The notes beneath the pieces are model-generated. The model had not been told where the DNA came from. It saw nothing but the letters and a program-made list of their open reading frames with translations, and made no database searches. From assembly GCA_902793285.1 (NCBI GenBank), contig CADBCV010000024.1, positions 1-49,876 on the forward strand: 49,876 nt of DNA, in the 5' to 3' direction. Position numbers and translations under genes: made by a program. Origin of the DNA: Oscillospiraceae bacterium (GTDB taxonomy: Bacteria > Bacillota > Clostridia > Oscillospirales > Oscillospiraceae). Position 1 is the stretch's first letter, and every line of letters starts with the position of its first letter. This document shows, piece by piece, positions 8,585 to 16,663 of this stretch.

Positions 8585-8821
8585 GTGTTATCTGCGCGGA
8601 TTTTGAAATATTTAATAAAATGGAAAATTATACATGTTTTTTGCCGCCCGGAAAGAGTTCAAAGAGGCTGATTTGACGGATCAGAACGCAAAAACTGGAA
8701 AATATGGGAAAGCGGGGAGACAATAATTATAAGCCACGCTTCTGCTTGAAAATGAAGGCGGGAACTTTTTCCGGGCACATTCGTCTATCCTCCCAGAATC
8801 TCACAGGAGGCATTATCCAAC

Positions 8822-9499
8822 ATGAAGCGTGATTTGACCATCATTGCCCTCCTCTTCTGCCTCGCCGGTCTCTGCGGCGGCTGCGGACAGAGGGCCGAAG
8901 CACAGAACCGGGAGACGCCCGCCGCTGTTGTCACGGACTATGCAGCAGCCTATGAGAGCGTCATTTCCCTCTATAGAACCGCCTATCGGGACGGACACAC
9001 CGACGGCGAATACGCCTGGCAGAACGGCCTGTCCGAGTATATCTCCTCCGCCGCGCACGTGGGCTATGCCCTCCGCGACCTGGACGGGGACGGTACGCCG
9101 GAGCTTCTCATCGCCGCCATGGGGGAGGGCGACCTGTCCGGCGGCGTGCTCTTTGAGCTCGACACCCTCTCGGACGGGGTGCCCGTGCAGCTTGCGTGCA
9201 GCTCCGCGCGAAACCGCTGGTACCTGCGCGCGGACAACACGATCCTGAACGAGGGCTCCGGCGGCGCGGGACACTCCGCCTTTGTTCTGAACCGCGTGGA
9301 GGGGGACCGTCTCGTCCCCGCAGAGGCTGTGATCACCTTCTTCGACAACAGCCCGGAGGACGGCTTTTATCACCAGGCGGGAGGCTGCAGCTATGAGCCC
9401 CGGCCCGAGGACACGGCCCTGGAGGAGCAGGTCTTCCACAGCTATGTCACCGCCTGGGAGAAGGAGAGGCTCGTACCGCCCCTGACCGAAATCATTTGA
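8822..9499 (+). CDS. Predicted lipoprotein with an acidic calcium-loop motif
   Basis: A 225-residue exported lipoprotein. The signal peptide (MKRDLTIIALLFCLAGLCGGC) ends in a lipobox with the lipidated Cys at residue 21. Near residue 87 is LRDLDGDGTPELLIA, a DxDGDGxxE loop as found in FG-GAP/VCBS and calcium-binding repeats. The rest has no recognised catalytic motif. CACAGGAGG lies 9-10 bases before the ATG. It is monocistronic, with a strong terminator at 9523-9562. Function unknown; membrane-anchored and extracellular by its signal. Confidence 0.75.
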   Translation: MKRDLTIIALLFCLAGLCGGCGQRAEAQNRETPAAVVTDYAAAYESVISLYRTAYRDGHTDGEYAWQNGLSEYISSAAHVGYALRDLDGDGTPELLIAAMGEGDLSGGVLFELDTLSDGVPVQLACSSARNRWYLRADNTILNEGSGGAGHSAFVLNRVEGDRLVPAEAVITFFDNSPEDGFYHQAGGCSYEPRPEDTALEEQVFHSYVTAWEKERLVPPLTEII

Positions 9500-9522
9500 T
9501 AGAACAGGCAAAATGTAAAGAC

Positions 9523-9562
9523 AAAGCGCTTGAAAGAGTTATTACTTCAAGCGCTTTTTTCT
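9523..9562 (+). terminator. Terminator of the lipoprotein gene
   Basis: AAGCGCTTGAA, 11-base loop, TTCAAGCGCTT and a T-run (9555-9560). Confidence 0.9.
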
Positions 9563-9637
9563 TATGGAAATCAACCAAATGTGTCCCGCTGCGATTGGTG
9601 AACATCCCTATTTTCAACGCGTGAACCTGTCAGGCAA

Positions 9638-9666
9638 TTGACAATCCCGGCGTTTTTTCTTACAAT
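9638..9666 (+). promoter_or_regulatory. Promoter of the 2-hydroxyacyl-CoA dehydratase operon
   Basis: Consensus -35 TTGACA (9638-9643), 17-base spacer, -10 TACAAT (9661-9666). The leader to the first ATG is about 87 bases. Confidence 0.85.
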
Positions 9667-9759
9667 ACAGATAACATCGGGGCGGAGTGATCCGCCTTTT
9701 CTGCTATGACCGTTTTTCAAAACCATGACCGACAGAAAGTGGGGGAGTGAACAAAAGAT

Positions 9760-10959
9760 ATGAGAGATCTGAAACATTTGACCTATTTTGAAAAGCTCCT
9801 GCAGGAGGCCAACAACGCGCTCGTCAAGCAGGCGAAGGAGGATGGGAAGATCTGCGTCGCCTACACCTGCGAGAACGTGCCGGAGCCGCTTCTGAACCTG
9901 GGGGACTGCGTCTCCATCCGCCTCACGGCCCCGAACACCGGTTCCATCGATATCGCGACCTATTATATGACAAACCTCCTCTGTGAGCCGAGCCGCGCCC
10001 TCCTGGAGCGCGCCATCGAGGGCGGCTTCAACTTCGCCGACTGCGTCATCACGCCGGACGGCTGCACCATGATGAACCGCGCCGTGGAGAATATGGAGCT
10101 GCTGCAGACCATGGGGAAGGGCAACCCGCGCTTTTTCCATGAGTACATGGAGATCGCCTTCAAGAACACCGAGAACGACGTGGACCTCGCGGTGCTCCAG
10201 TGCACGAACCACATCCTCAAGCCCCTGCGCGAAAACTACGGCGTGGACGTGTCGGACGAGGCCATCCGCAAATCCGTCGCGGCGCACAACCGCCTCTGCC
10301 GCGTCATCCGCGCGATCGGGGAATTTCGCAGGGAGGCAAAGCCCCGCATCACGGGGTATGAGTTCCATGTCCTCTGCCTTGCAAGCTACGTATGTCCCAA
10401 GTACCTCATCCTCGACAGGCTGGAGGAGACGCTCGAGGAGCTCAAGACCCGCGAGCCGGACGAAAAGCCCTGGCGCGCCCGCGTGCTCCTGGTCGGGTCC
10501 GAGGTGGACGATTCCGGCCTTATAAAGCTCATCGAGGAGCAGGGGGCCTTCGTCTGCTGCGACCGCTTCTGCTTCGGCTCCTACCCCGGCCGCACGGAGA
10601 TCGCCCTCAAGGACGGGGAGGACGCCCTGCGCCAGGTCTGCCGCCACTATATCCAAAACTGCCAGTGTCCGCGCATGATGAACCAGGAGAAGGTCTACGG
10701 GCGCAAGGCGTATGTGGCGGAGCTCGCGAAGGAATACCATGCCGACGGCATCATCTATGAGCAGGTCAAATTCTGCGACCCCTGGGCCTATGAGCGCACG
10801 CTCGGCTCGGCCATGCTTGCCAATGACTACGGCTACCCGGTCCTGTCCGTGGACCGGCCCTACAACATCGCCTCCTCCTCCGGCCAGATGCGCACGCGTG
10901 TCCAGGCTTTTGTGGAGAGCATTGAGATCAAAACCATACAGAGAGGTGGGAAAGCATGA
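9760..10959 (+). CDS. 2-hydroxyacyl-CoA dehydratase family subunit (HgdB/FldC-like)
   Basis: A 399-residue member of the 2-hydroxyglutaryl-CoA dehydratase D-component family, iron-sulfur proteins that eliminate water from (R)-2-hydroxyacyl-CoA by a ketyl-radical mechanism in amino-acid fermentation. Seen: AYTCENVPEPLLNLGD near residue 31-46, VITPDGCTMMNRAVENM near 94-110, the mid-domain LLVGSEVDDSGLIKLIEE near 247-264, and VKFCDPWAYE near 337-346. The cysteines at ~36, ~100 and ~340 are where the family places its 4Fe-4S ligands. Its stop overlaps the next start by 4 bases (ATGA), so the two subunits are coupled. No activator ATPase (HgdC type) gene is in the window, so activation must come from elsewhere. 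The substrate is not assignable. Confidence 0.85.
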   Translation: MRDLKHLTYFEKLLQEANNALVKQAKEDGKICVAYTCENVPEPLLNLGDCVSIRLTAPNTGSIDIATYYMTNLLCEPSRALLERAIEGGFNFADCVITPDGCTMMNRAVENMELLQTMGKGNPRFFHEYMEIAFKNTENDVDLAVLQCTNHILKPLRENYGVDVSDEAIRKSVAAHNRLCRVIRAIGEFRREAKPRITGYEFHVLCLASYVCPKYLILDRLEETLEELKTREPDEKPWRARVLLVGSEVDDSGLIKLIEEQGAFVCCDRFCFGSYPGRTEIALKDGEDALRQVCRHYIQNCQCPRMMNQEKVYGRKAYVAELAKEYHADGIIYEQVKFCDPWAYERTLGSAMLANDYGYPVLSVDRPYNIASSSGQMRTRVQAFVESIEIKTIQRGGKA

Positions 10960-12554
10960 AGACCGTCGAAAAAGTCGTGAACCCCTTTGAGCGCGCCGGC
11001 GAGCGGTCGCCCGGCAGGATCTATGACGAGAAGCTGAAGGTCCGCGCCCGCCGCGAGTGGCGCGGCGTGAAGGACACCTTCTACGATTACACCCGCTGGC
11101 TCTATCTCATGAGCGTGCTGGGCCGCTTCATCCTGGTCCCGCGCAATGTCAAGGGCTTTTTCCGCTACCGCTGGATGATGAGCTATCTCTTCGTGCCCCA
11201 CGGCATGGACAAGTTCACCATCGGCCTCCGGGACGAGGCGCTGCGCATCGCCCACACCTCCTTCAACTTCGTCATCGCGGACGTGACCCAGGCCATCGCC
11301 AACTGCTTCCGCGGCGACCGCCGGGTCGGAAACGACACGGCCTATTCCGACAAGTGCGTCATCACGGACGAAAACTCCATGGTCACCTTCATGATGGGCT
11401 TCGACACCAAAAAGGTCCACACCATCCTGCGCGAGGTGCCCACCATGTTCGCCTCCAACATCTTCCACCAGTTCAACGTCATGCACTATCTGGACATCGC
11501 CCAGCAGTACGGCATCCCCGGCGATGTCTGCCCCATGCCGGAGGCCGAGGCCGGCATCTCCATCGAGGATGATTTCTGCGTGCTCGGCTGCTGCGCCGTG
11601 CAGAACAACACCACCTGCGACGGCTCCCTCATGGGAAACGGCATCATTGCCAAGCGCCTCGAGCGGGAGTACGGCATCCCGACCTTCCAACTCGCAACGC
11701 CCCTGCGCCATAAGGAGCCGGACGTGCTGGACTACGCCGCCCAGGAGATCAAAAACGCCATCGCCTTTGTGGAGGAGCACACCGGCGAGCGCTGGAGCTG
11801 GGACACCTACTTTGCCGCGGCGAAGCGTGTGAACGACGCGACCCGCTGCCGCATCGCCCAGATGGAGATCAACTCCACGCCCTATCCGCAGTTTTTCGGC
11901 GCGGCCTTCTCCCTCTACAACGACACAAACTACATGGGCAACTCCGGCCGCAACGCGGACTTCGTGAAGATCGATCACAAGCTCTTAAAGCTCGCGGAGG
12001 AGGGCTACAAGGCAAAGCGCATGTACGCGAAGGAGTACCGGCACCGCGCCATCGTCTGGGGCGTGCAGCCGCAGTATGTGATCGACATGCTCTACTGGAT
12101 GGTCCAGTGCTGGGGCGTCGTCCCGCTGACCGACATGCTCTCTGTCATCAACACCGACATGATCGCCGAGGAGGACACCCCCGAGAACCGGGAGCAGGCG
12201 TACCGCGACATGGCCATGCTCAACATGGAGATGATCATGCGAAACCACACCCACGGCGGCTACAAGGTCCTGCTGGACGAGCTCTGGGATCTTTGCGAGA
12301 AGATGAACGCCGATGTCGTCATGATGTGGGAGCATATGTCCTGCAAGGCCCTCACCGGGATGCACGGCATGTTTGAGGAGCAGGGGCGCGAGCGCGGCAT
12401 CCATATCATGTGGGTCTCCCACGATCTCTGCGACCCGCGCGTCTTCACCCGCCAGGCCATCCGCGACCAGGTCAACAACTACATGCGCACCGTCATGCGC
12501 GAGGAGCCGCTCGACCCCTCGCTCGAGAATATCCCCGATAATGAAGCCTACTAA
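10956..12554 (+). CDS. 2-hydroxyacyl-CoA dehydratase family, long subunit
   Basis: A 532-residue protein of the same family, about 130 residues longer than the usual ~400; the extra part is mainly an N-terminal stretch (residues ~1-95). Family features seen: ASNIFHQFNVMHYLDIAQQ near 164-182, CVLGCCAVQNNTTCDG near 206-223 (Cys-rich), the helical middle and WVSHDLCDPR near 485-494. With the preceding gene it should form the heterodimeric dehydratase; the two are co-translated (ATGA overlap, with AGAGAGGTGGG before the ATG). Related benzoyl-CoA-reductase and lactoyl-CoA dehydratase pairs share this layout. It ends 12 bases before a small membrane-protein gene in the same operon. Confidence 0.82.
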   Translation: MKTVEKVVNPFERAGERSPGRIYDEKLKVRARREWRGVKDTFYDYTRWLYLMSVLGRFILVPRNVKGFFRYRWMMSYLFVPHGMDKFTIGLRDEALRIAHTSFNFVIADVTQAIANCFRGDRRVGNDTAYSDKCVITDENSMVTFMMGFDTKKVHTILREVPTMFASNIFHQFNVMHYLDIAQQYGIPGDVCPMPEAEAGISIEDDFCVLGCCAVQNNTTCDGSLMGNGIIAKRLEREYGIPTFQLATPLRHKEPDVLDYAAQEIKNAIAFVEEHTGERWSWDTYFAAAKRVNDATRCRIAQMEINSTPYPQFFGAAFSLYNDTNYMGNSGRNADFVKIDHKLLKLAEEGYKAKRMYAKEYRHRAIVWGVQPQYVIDMLYWMVQCWGVVPLTDMLSVINTDMIAEEDTPENREQAYRDMAMLNMEMIMRNHTHGGYKVLLDELWDLCEKMNADVVMMWEHMSCKALTGMHGMFEEQGRERGIHIMWVSHDLCDPRVFTRQAIRDQVNNYMRTVMREEPLDPSLENIPDNEAY

Positions 12555-12566
12555 GGAGATAGCGAT

Positions 12567-12737
12567 ATGAAAAACTTTTTACTGAGCCTTGCGGTCAAGC
12601 TCCTGCTGGTGGTGCTGGGCTTTTTCGCCGTGACCTTCACGGTCTATTTCTTCAATCTCGATATGAAGGCCACCGCGCTCCTCGCCCCCTGGCTTGAAAA
12701 GTGGTACGACCGTCTCGAGCGCAAGCAGTATATCTGA
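12567..12737 (+). CDS. 56-residue single-span membrane protein, dehydratase operon
   Basis: A small gene not obvious from length alone. Residues 1-30 (MKNFLLSLAVKLLLVVLGFF onward) form one membrane helix; the tail (ALLAPWLEKWYDRLERKQYI) is an amphipathic, charged helix. AAGGAGATAGCGAT precedes the ATG and the gap to the dehydratase stop is only 12 bases. A strong terminator follows at 12758, so it closes the operon. No family recognised. It could tether the dehydratase or an electron donor at the membrane; that is inference from position. Confidence 0.7.
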   Translation: MKNFLLSLAVKLLLVVLGFFAVTFTVYFFNLDMKATALLAPWLEKWYDRLERKQYI

Positions 12738-12757
12738 TCTCCCATACAGACGCATTG

Positions 12758-12786
12758 ACCGGAGGGCGGACGCCCTCCGGTTTCTT
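12758..12786 (+). terminator. Terminator of the dehydratase operon
   Basis: ACCGGAGGGC, 4-base loop, GCCCTCCGGT followed by TTCTT. Confidence 0.85.
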
Positions 12787-12811
12787 ATGTTTGTTATACT
12801 TTTAGCTTTGC

Positions 12812-12840
12812 TTGACAAGGCGGGACGGGCCGGGTATCAT
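12812..12840 (+). promoter_or_regulatory. Promoter of the EIIC-like gene
   Basis: -35 TTGACA (12812-12817), 17-base spacer, -10 TATCAT (12835-12840). Transcription would start near 12847, which falls before ATG 12871 and leaves little room for the upstream ATG at 12856. Confidence 0.85.
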
Positions 12841-12870
12841 AATTGCATCTTTTGAATGGGTGGGATCATC

Positions 12871-13944
12871 ATGGATCAATTCCGCGCCTTTTTGAAACGT
12901 AAAAACATCGTCTTCTCCGCCAAGCGCTACGGGATCGACGCCCTCGGCGCGATGGCGCAGGGGCTCTTCTGTTCGCTCCTCATCGGGACGATCATCAAAA
13001 CGCTCGGCACACAGCTCGGCGTGCAGATGCTGACGGATATCGGCGCTTACGCCATGGCGGTCTCCGGGCCGGCGATGGCGGTCGCGATCGGCTATGCCCT
13101 CCAGGCCTCGCCCATGGTGCTCTTCTCCCTCGCTGCGGTCGGCTGGGCCTCCAATGCCGAGGGCGGCGCGGGCGGCCCGCTCGCGGTGCTCATCATCGCC
13201 ATCATCGCGGCCGAGTGCGGCAAGGCCGTCAGCAAGGAGACCAAGGTGGACCTTCTCGTGACCCCCGCCGTGACCATCATGGTCGGCGTCGCGCTCGCAA
13301 AGCTCATCGCCCCGCCCATCGGGACGGCGGCCTCCGCCTTCGGCATCATGATCGACCGGGCTACCAAGCTCCAGCCCTTCTGGATGGGCATCGCGGTGTC
13401 GGTGCTCGTGGGCATCGCGCTCACGCTGCCGATCTCCTCGGCGGCCATCTGCTCGGTCTTGCAGCTCACGGGGCTTGCGGGCGGCGCGGCCGTCGCGGGC
13501 TGCTGCGCCCAGATGGTGGGCTTTGCCGTCATGAGCTTCAAAGAAAACCGCTGGGGCGGGCTTGTGTCCCAGGGGCTTGGCACCTCCATGCTCCAGATGC
13601 CGAACATCATCCGCAATGTGCGCGTCTGGATCGCGCCCATCGTCTGCTCTGCCATCACGGGGCCGCTCGCAACCTGCGTCTTTCACCTGGAGATGAACGG
13701 CGCGCCCATCAACTCCGGCATGGGCACCTGCGGTCTCTGCGGCCAGATCGGCGTCTGGACCGGCTGGGTCTCGCCGAGCGCCGAGGCTGTCGCCAAGGGC
13801 GCCGCCGCCATCGAGCCCACCGCCTTCGACTGGCTGGGCCTTGTGCTCATCTGCTTTGTGCTGCCGGCGGTCCTCTGCCCCGCCTTCAACGCCGTCTGCC
13901 GCAAGCTCGGCTGGGTCAAGGACGGCGACCTCACGCTCGCGTGA
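12871..13944 (+). CDS. EIIC-like membrane transporter (PTS_EIIC_2 family)
   Basis: A 357-residue polytopic membrane protein rich in Gly and Ala, with 8-10 hydrophobic segments. It matches the family annotated as 'PTS transporter subunit IIC' (PF13303 type): KNIVFSAKRYGIDALGAMAQ near the start, then LLIGTIIKTLG, and MNGAPINSGMGTCGLCGQIG near residue 275. No IIA or IIB gene and no phosphorylation-site domain is nearby, so it may act without the phosphotransferase system; members of this family have no settled function. I chose ATG 12871 because GGGTGGG lies 6 bases before it; ATG 12856 in the same frame has no ribosome binding site. Confidence 0.75.
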   Translation: MDQFRAFLKRKNIVFSAKRYGIDALGAMAQGLFCSLLIGTIIKTLGTQLGVQMLTDIGAYAMAVSGPAMAVAIGYALQASPMVLFSLAAVGWASNAEGGAGGPLAVLIIAIIAAECGKAVSKETKVDLLVTPAVTIMVGVALAKLIAPPIGTAASAFGIMIDRATKLQPFWMGIAVSVLVGIALTLPISSAAICSVLQLTGLAGGAAVAGCCAQMVGFAVMSFKENRWGGLVSQGLGTSMLQMPNIIRNVRVWIAPIVCSAITGPLATCVFHLEMNGAPINSGMGTCGLCGQIGVWTGWVSPSAEAVAKGAAAIEPTAFDWLGLVLICFVLPAVLCPAFNAVCRKLGWVKDGDLTLA

Positions 13945-14013
13945 TAAAAAACAGAAGGGACGGTGAAAAAGTCCCTCCGGCATCGTGGTACCCCGTAAAA
14001 CATAAATCTTTAT

Positions 14014-14203
14014 CTGTCATCCTGAGCGTTAGCGAAGGATCCCGTGGTTGGCTGCAATTGGGACGGGATTCTTCGTCGCTATGCTCCTCAGAATGACACT
14101 AACGAAATCTGTCATCCTGAGCGTTAGCGAAGGATCCCGTGGTTGGTTGCAATTGGGACGGGATTCTTCGTCGCTATGCTCCTCAGAATGACACGAACGA
14201 AAT
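14014..14203. repeat. Two tandem copies of a 95-bp TGTCATCCTGAGCG element
   Basis: Copies at 14014-14108 and 14109-14203 are nearly identical. Each unit starts TGTCATCCTGAGCGTTAGCG and ends CTCCTCAGAATGACA, an imperfect inverted repeat, so a transcript would fold into a long hairpin. Single copies or relatives are at 2463-2592 and 36228-36312. The rest of 13945-14293 holds a 6-bp stem (AGGGAC/GTCCCT near 13965) and no gene. Confidence 0.85.
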
Positions 14204-14293
14204 GAGTTTTTCACGAATTCGCCCAAATTCATCTATACATGATCCTGTTTTTCCGCCGGGCGGCCGGGGACGCCCGCCCCGGAAGAGAATGAA

Positions 14294-15475
14294 TTAACGG
14301 ATGATCCCCGGGTCCTGGAACACATCGAGCGCGGTCATCGCCATGGCGGCGGCCGCGATGGACATGGTCCTGTCGGCGAGGGGGCCGACGACGCCCTCTA
14401 AAAAGCGCTCCATGTGGGCGGCGACATCAGGCCCCAGACCGGTGGCGAGCTCACAGTAGGAGGTCGGCACGGCCTGGCTCACGTTGCCGAGGTCGGTGCT
14501 GCCGAAGCCGCCCTCCGCCCTCGTGGGCGCATCCTCCTCCACGCCGAGCGCCGCGAGATTTGCGCGCAGCGCCTCCTGCAGCGCGGGGTTTACCCGGAGA
14601 TCGTCATAGGGGTTTTCAAAATAGCGCCACTCCAGCTCCGCCCCGGTCATCAGGGCCGCGCCCCGGGCGACGTTCAGCACCCGCTCCCTGAGCTCGTTCA
14701 GATAGCTCCTGCGGCCGGCCCGGATGTAGAAGCGGCAGCGGGCAAAGTCCGGCACCACGTTGCAGGCGGCGCCCCCGTCGGTGATGATGCCGTGCATACG
14801 CACATCCGGCGTCACATGCTGGCGCAGGCAGTTGATGCCCGCAAAGCTGAGGTTCACCGCGTCGAGCGCGTTGATGCCCCGGTGGGGCTGCCCGGCGGCG
14901 TGGGCCGTCCGCCCGTGGAAGGTAAACTCGAGCGAATCCATGGCGAGGAACGTGAGCCGCTCCCCGCTTATGGTGGTGCCGTTACTGAGATGAAACTGCA
15001 GGGCCGCGTCCACATCCGCGTAGCCGCCGTTTCGCAGCACGTCGATCTTCCCGCCCGTGGTCTCCTCCGCGGGTGCGCCGATAAAGCTCAGGGTGCCGGA
15101 GAAAAGCTCCCTGCACCGCGCGAGCGCCGCGCACGCGCCATAGGAGGCGGCGGCGATCCAGTTGTGCCCGCAGGCGTGGGCCACCCGGTCGTGGTCCGGC
15201 CCGTAGCCGGGGAGGGCGTCGTACTCGCCGAGGAAGGCCACCGTCGGCCCCTCGCCGCATTGGAGATCGGCGCGCAGGGCGGTCTCCACCCCCGCGTAGG
15301 GGTACTGCACCGCAAAGCCCAGCTTGCCGAGCTCCTCCGCGAGATAACGCGAGCTTATAAATTCCCGGTTTCCCAGCTCCGCGTGGTCATAGATAAACTG
15401 CCCCACGCGCCGCATGTCGGGGAGGATCGCGCTGACGGCCTCCCGAAGACGCGCCTTTTGTTCGTTTCTCTCCAT
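14294..15475 (-). CDS. M20 family amidohydrolase (AbgB-like), under a lysine riboswitch
   Basis: A 393-residue zinc amidohydrolase. Metal-site motifs are present: GEYDALPGYG near residue 76-85, VAHACGHNW near 91-99, APAEETTGGK near 127-136 and FHGRTAHAAGQPHRGINALD near 179-198 in the dimerisation domain. The family cleaves N-acyl or peptide bonds (p-aminobenzoyl-glutamate, hippurate, N-acetyl-diaminopimelate). The leader carries a lysine riboswitch, so the substrate is probably an acylated or peptide form of lysine or diaminopimelate; that is inference. I chose ATG 15475 because GAGGTGAG lies just before it; the same frame is open further upstream but that part is the riboswitch terminator. 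Monocistronic. Confidence 0.88.
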   Translation of the reverse strand: MERNEQKARLREAVSAILPDMRRVGQFIYDHAELGNREFISSRYLAEELGKLGFAVQYPYAGVETALRADLQCGEGPTVAFLGEYDALPGYGPDHDRVAHACGHNWIAAASYGACAALARCRELFSGTLSFIGAPAEETTGGKIDVLRNGGYADVDAALQFHLSNGTTISGERLTFLAMDSLEFTFHGRTAHAAGQPHRGINALDAVNLSFAGINCLRQHVTPDVRMHGIITDGGAACNVVPDFARCRFYIRAGRRSYLNELRERVLNVARGAALMTGAELEWRYFENPYDDLRVNPALQEALRANLAALGVEEDAPTRAEGGFGSTDLGNVSQAVPTSYCELATGLGPDVAAHMERFLEGVVGPLADRTMSIAAAAMAMTALDVFQDPGIIR

Positions 15476-15498
15476 TGCACTCACCTCAATCTGAAAAT

Positions 15499-15532
15499 GC
15501 CCCGCAGACGCATACGAATACATCTGCGGGGC
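15499..15532 (-). terminator. Riboswitch expression-platform terminator
   Basis: A 10-bp stem (GCCCCGCAGA and complement) with a 14-base loop, followed on the minus strand by ATTTTC. It sits between the lysine aptamer and the ribosome binding site of the amidohydrolase gene. The T-tract is short, so termination may be partial. Confidence 0.7.
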
Positions 15533-15544
15533 CTTGTCTTCCCG

Positions 15545-15690
15545 GAGAGGATTCGCAGCGCTCCCCCCGGTTCTTTTCCTCCCGGGGGACAGTGACATGC
15601 CTGTTCGACATGCCCCCAGCCGCCTCGCGGCGACTTCGGCACGCTCGCCTTTCCCGCGCCGCGGTACTCATCGAGAATGCAACCTCTGCG
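15545..15690 (-). ncRNA. Lysine riboswitch (L-box) aptamer
   Basis: Read on the minus strand from 15690: GCAGAGGTTGCA opens the P1/P2 helices; then GAGTA (the conserved AGUA-type loop element), GGGAAAGGCGAGCGTGCCGA with the following AG (the conserved GAAAGG...GCCGAAG signature), a P3 helix around GCGA, a P4 helix with CTGGGGGCATG and CACTGTCCCCC, a P5 helix (CCGGGAGG and CCGGGG) and finally GGAGCGCTGCGAATCCTCT, whose CCTCT closes P1 with the opening AGAGG. Order and spacing match known lysine riboswitches such as that of Bacillus lysC. A terminator follows at 15499-15532. Lysine binding should reduce expression of the amidohydrolase gene. Confidence 0.87.
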
Positions 15691-15705
15691 TATCAAGCTG
15701 GGTCC

Positions 15706-15733
15706 AGTGTAGCACGGATCTGGAAAAAAACAA
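15706..15733 (-). promoter_or_regulatory. Promoter of the riboswitch-amidohydrolase transcript
   Basis: Minus strand: -35 TTGTTT (15728-15733), 16-base spacer, -10 TACACT (15706-15711). Transcription would start near 15699, about ten bases before the aptamer. Confidence 0.65.
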
Positions 15734-15850
15734 GGCTTTGATCCAAAAATTCTGCATATTTGGGCAATTGAGGAATAAAAATGCAGCCGCCGCGTATCTT
15801 CTTTGTTCAATCTGCCGATCCGGGCGGCCGGAGTTGCCACGCAAAAAGGC

Positions 15851-15879
15851 TGGACGCGGCGGCGCTTTGCGGCTATAAT
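15851..15879 (+). promoter_or_regulatory. Promoter of the phosphatase-ugpC operon
   Basis: Consensus -10 TATAAT (15874-15879); the -35 at 17 bases is TGGACG (15851-15856), which is weak. Confidence 0.6.
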
Positions 15880-15914
15880 GCAGGTATTGAAAAAACGCGA
15901 GAGGAGCGAAGACC

Positions 15915-16643
15915 TTGAAGCTCTTGATCATCCGGCACGCGGACCCGGACTATGAGCATGACAACCTGACCGAGACCGGCAAACGGGAGGCGGCCTGTCT
16001 CGCCGAACGCATCGCGCCCATGGAGATCCGGGATTATTTCGTCTCGCCTCTCGGGAGGGCGAGGGCCACCGCCGCCCCGACGCTGGAGCGGGCGGGGCGG
16101 ACAGCCCGGGTCTGCGACTGGCTGCGGGAGTTCGATATCCCGGTCATGCGCCCGGATCTCGAGGGGCCGAGCCGCGTGACCTGGGACTGGCTGCCCCAGG
16201 ACTGGCTGGCAGACCCGCGCCTTCTCTCGTATGACCGCTGGAGGGAGAACGAGATCATGCAGGCGGGCGGCGTGGGGGCGGCGTATGACCGCGTGACCGA
16301 GCGCTTTGACGCCCTGCTCGCCCGCTATGGCTATGTGCGCGACGGGCTCCTCTACCGCGCGGCGGAGCCGAACGAGGACACGCTCGTCTTCTTCTGCCAT
16401 CTGGGGAGCGGGTGCGTACTGATGAGCCATCTCATGAACTGCTCGCCCATGGTGCTCTGGCAGGGGACGGCGCTCGCCCCAAGCTCTGTCTCGGTCTTCG
16501 TGACGGAGGAGCGGCGGCCGGGGCGCGCCGCGTTTCGCGCGTCTTCCATCGGGGATGTGTCCCATCTCTACAAGGCGGGGCTGAAGCCGTCCTTTGCCGG
16601 GCGCTTCTGCGAGATTTACGGCAACGGGGACCGCGTGGACTGA
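15915..16643 (+). CDS. Histidine phosphatase family protein
   Basis: A 242-residue member of the phosphoglycerate-mutase-like histidine phosphatase family. It opens [12 protein letters not shown] (family RHG, here RHA) with the phosphorylated His at residue 8, followed by [16 protein letters not shown] and [11 protein letters not shown]. The second catalytic His is in FFCHLGSG near residue 160. The start is TTG, preceded by GAGGAG with 8 bases spacing; no ATG is possible near the conserved start. The next gene (ABC ATPase) starts 20 bases after its stop, so they form an operon. The substrate cannot be told; small-molecule phosphates are typical. Confidence 0.85.
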   Translation: MKLLIIRHADPDYEHDNLTETGKREAACLAERIAPMEIRDYFVSPLGRARATAAPTLERAGRTARVCDWLREFDIPVMRPDLEGPSRVTWDWLPQDWLADPRLLSYDRWRENEIMQAGGVGAAYDRVTERFDALLARYGYVRDGLLYRAAEPNEDTLVFFCHLGSGCVLMSHLMNCSPMVLWQGTALAPSSVSVFVTEERRPGRAAFRASSIGDVSHLYKAGLKPSFAGRFCEIYGNGDRVD

Positions 16644-16663
16644 TTTGGATTCGGAGGGAGACT

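Noticed and set aside
6920-8671. 583-codon open frame on the plus strand opposite cstA
   Set aside because: Very rich in Asp, Gly and His from reading GC-rich codons in reverse; no ribosome binding site and the opposite strand encodes a clear CstA protein.
12579-12818. 79-codon minus-strand frame opposite the small membrane protein
   Set aside because: It crosses the plus-strand terminator and has no ribosome binding site; the plus-strand gene has a ribosome binding site and operon position.
14014-14203. Possible CRISPR array from the 95-bp tandem repeat
   Set aside because: Only two whole-unit copies with no unique spacers, and no cas genes; it is a duplicated hairpin element.
15476-15598. 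Upstream extension of the M20 frame
   Set aside because: This stretch is the riboswitch expression platform; ATG 15475 has GAGGTGAG directly upstream.
16412-16663. N-terminal extension of the ABC ATPase frame
   Set aside because: It overlaps the histidine phosphatase gene; ATG 16664 has a strong ribosome binding site and gives the family-typical start.
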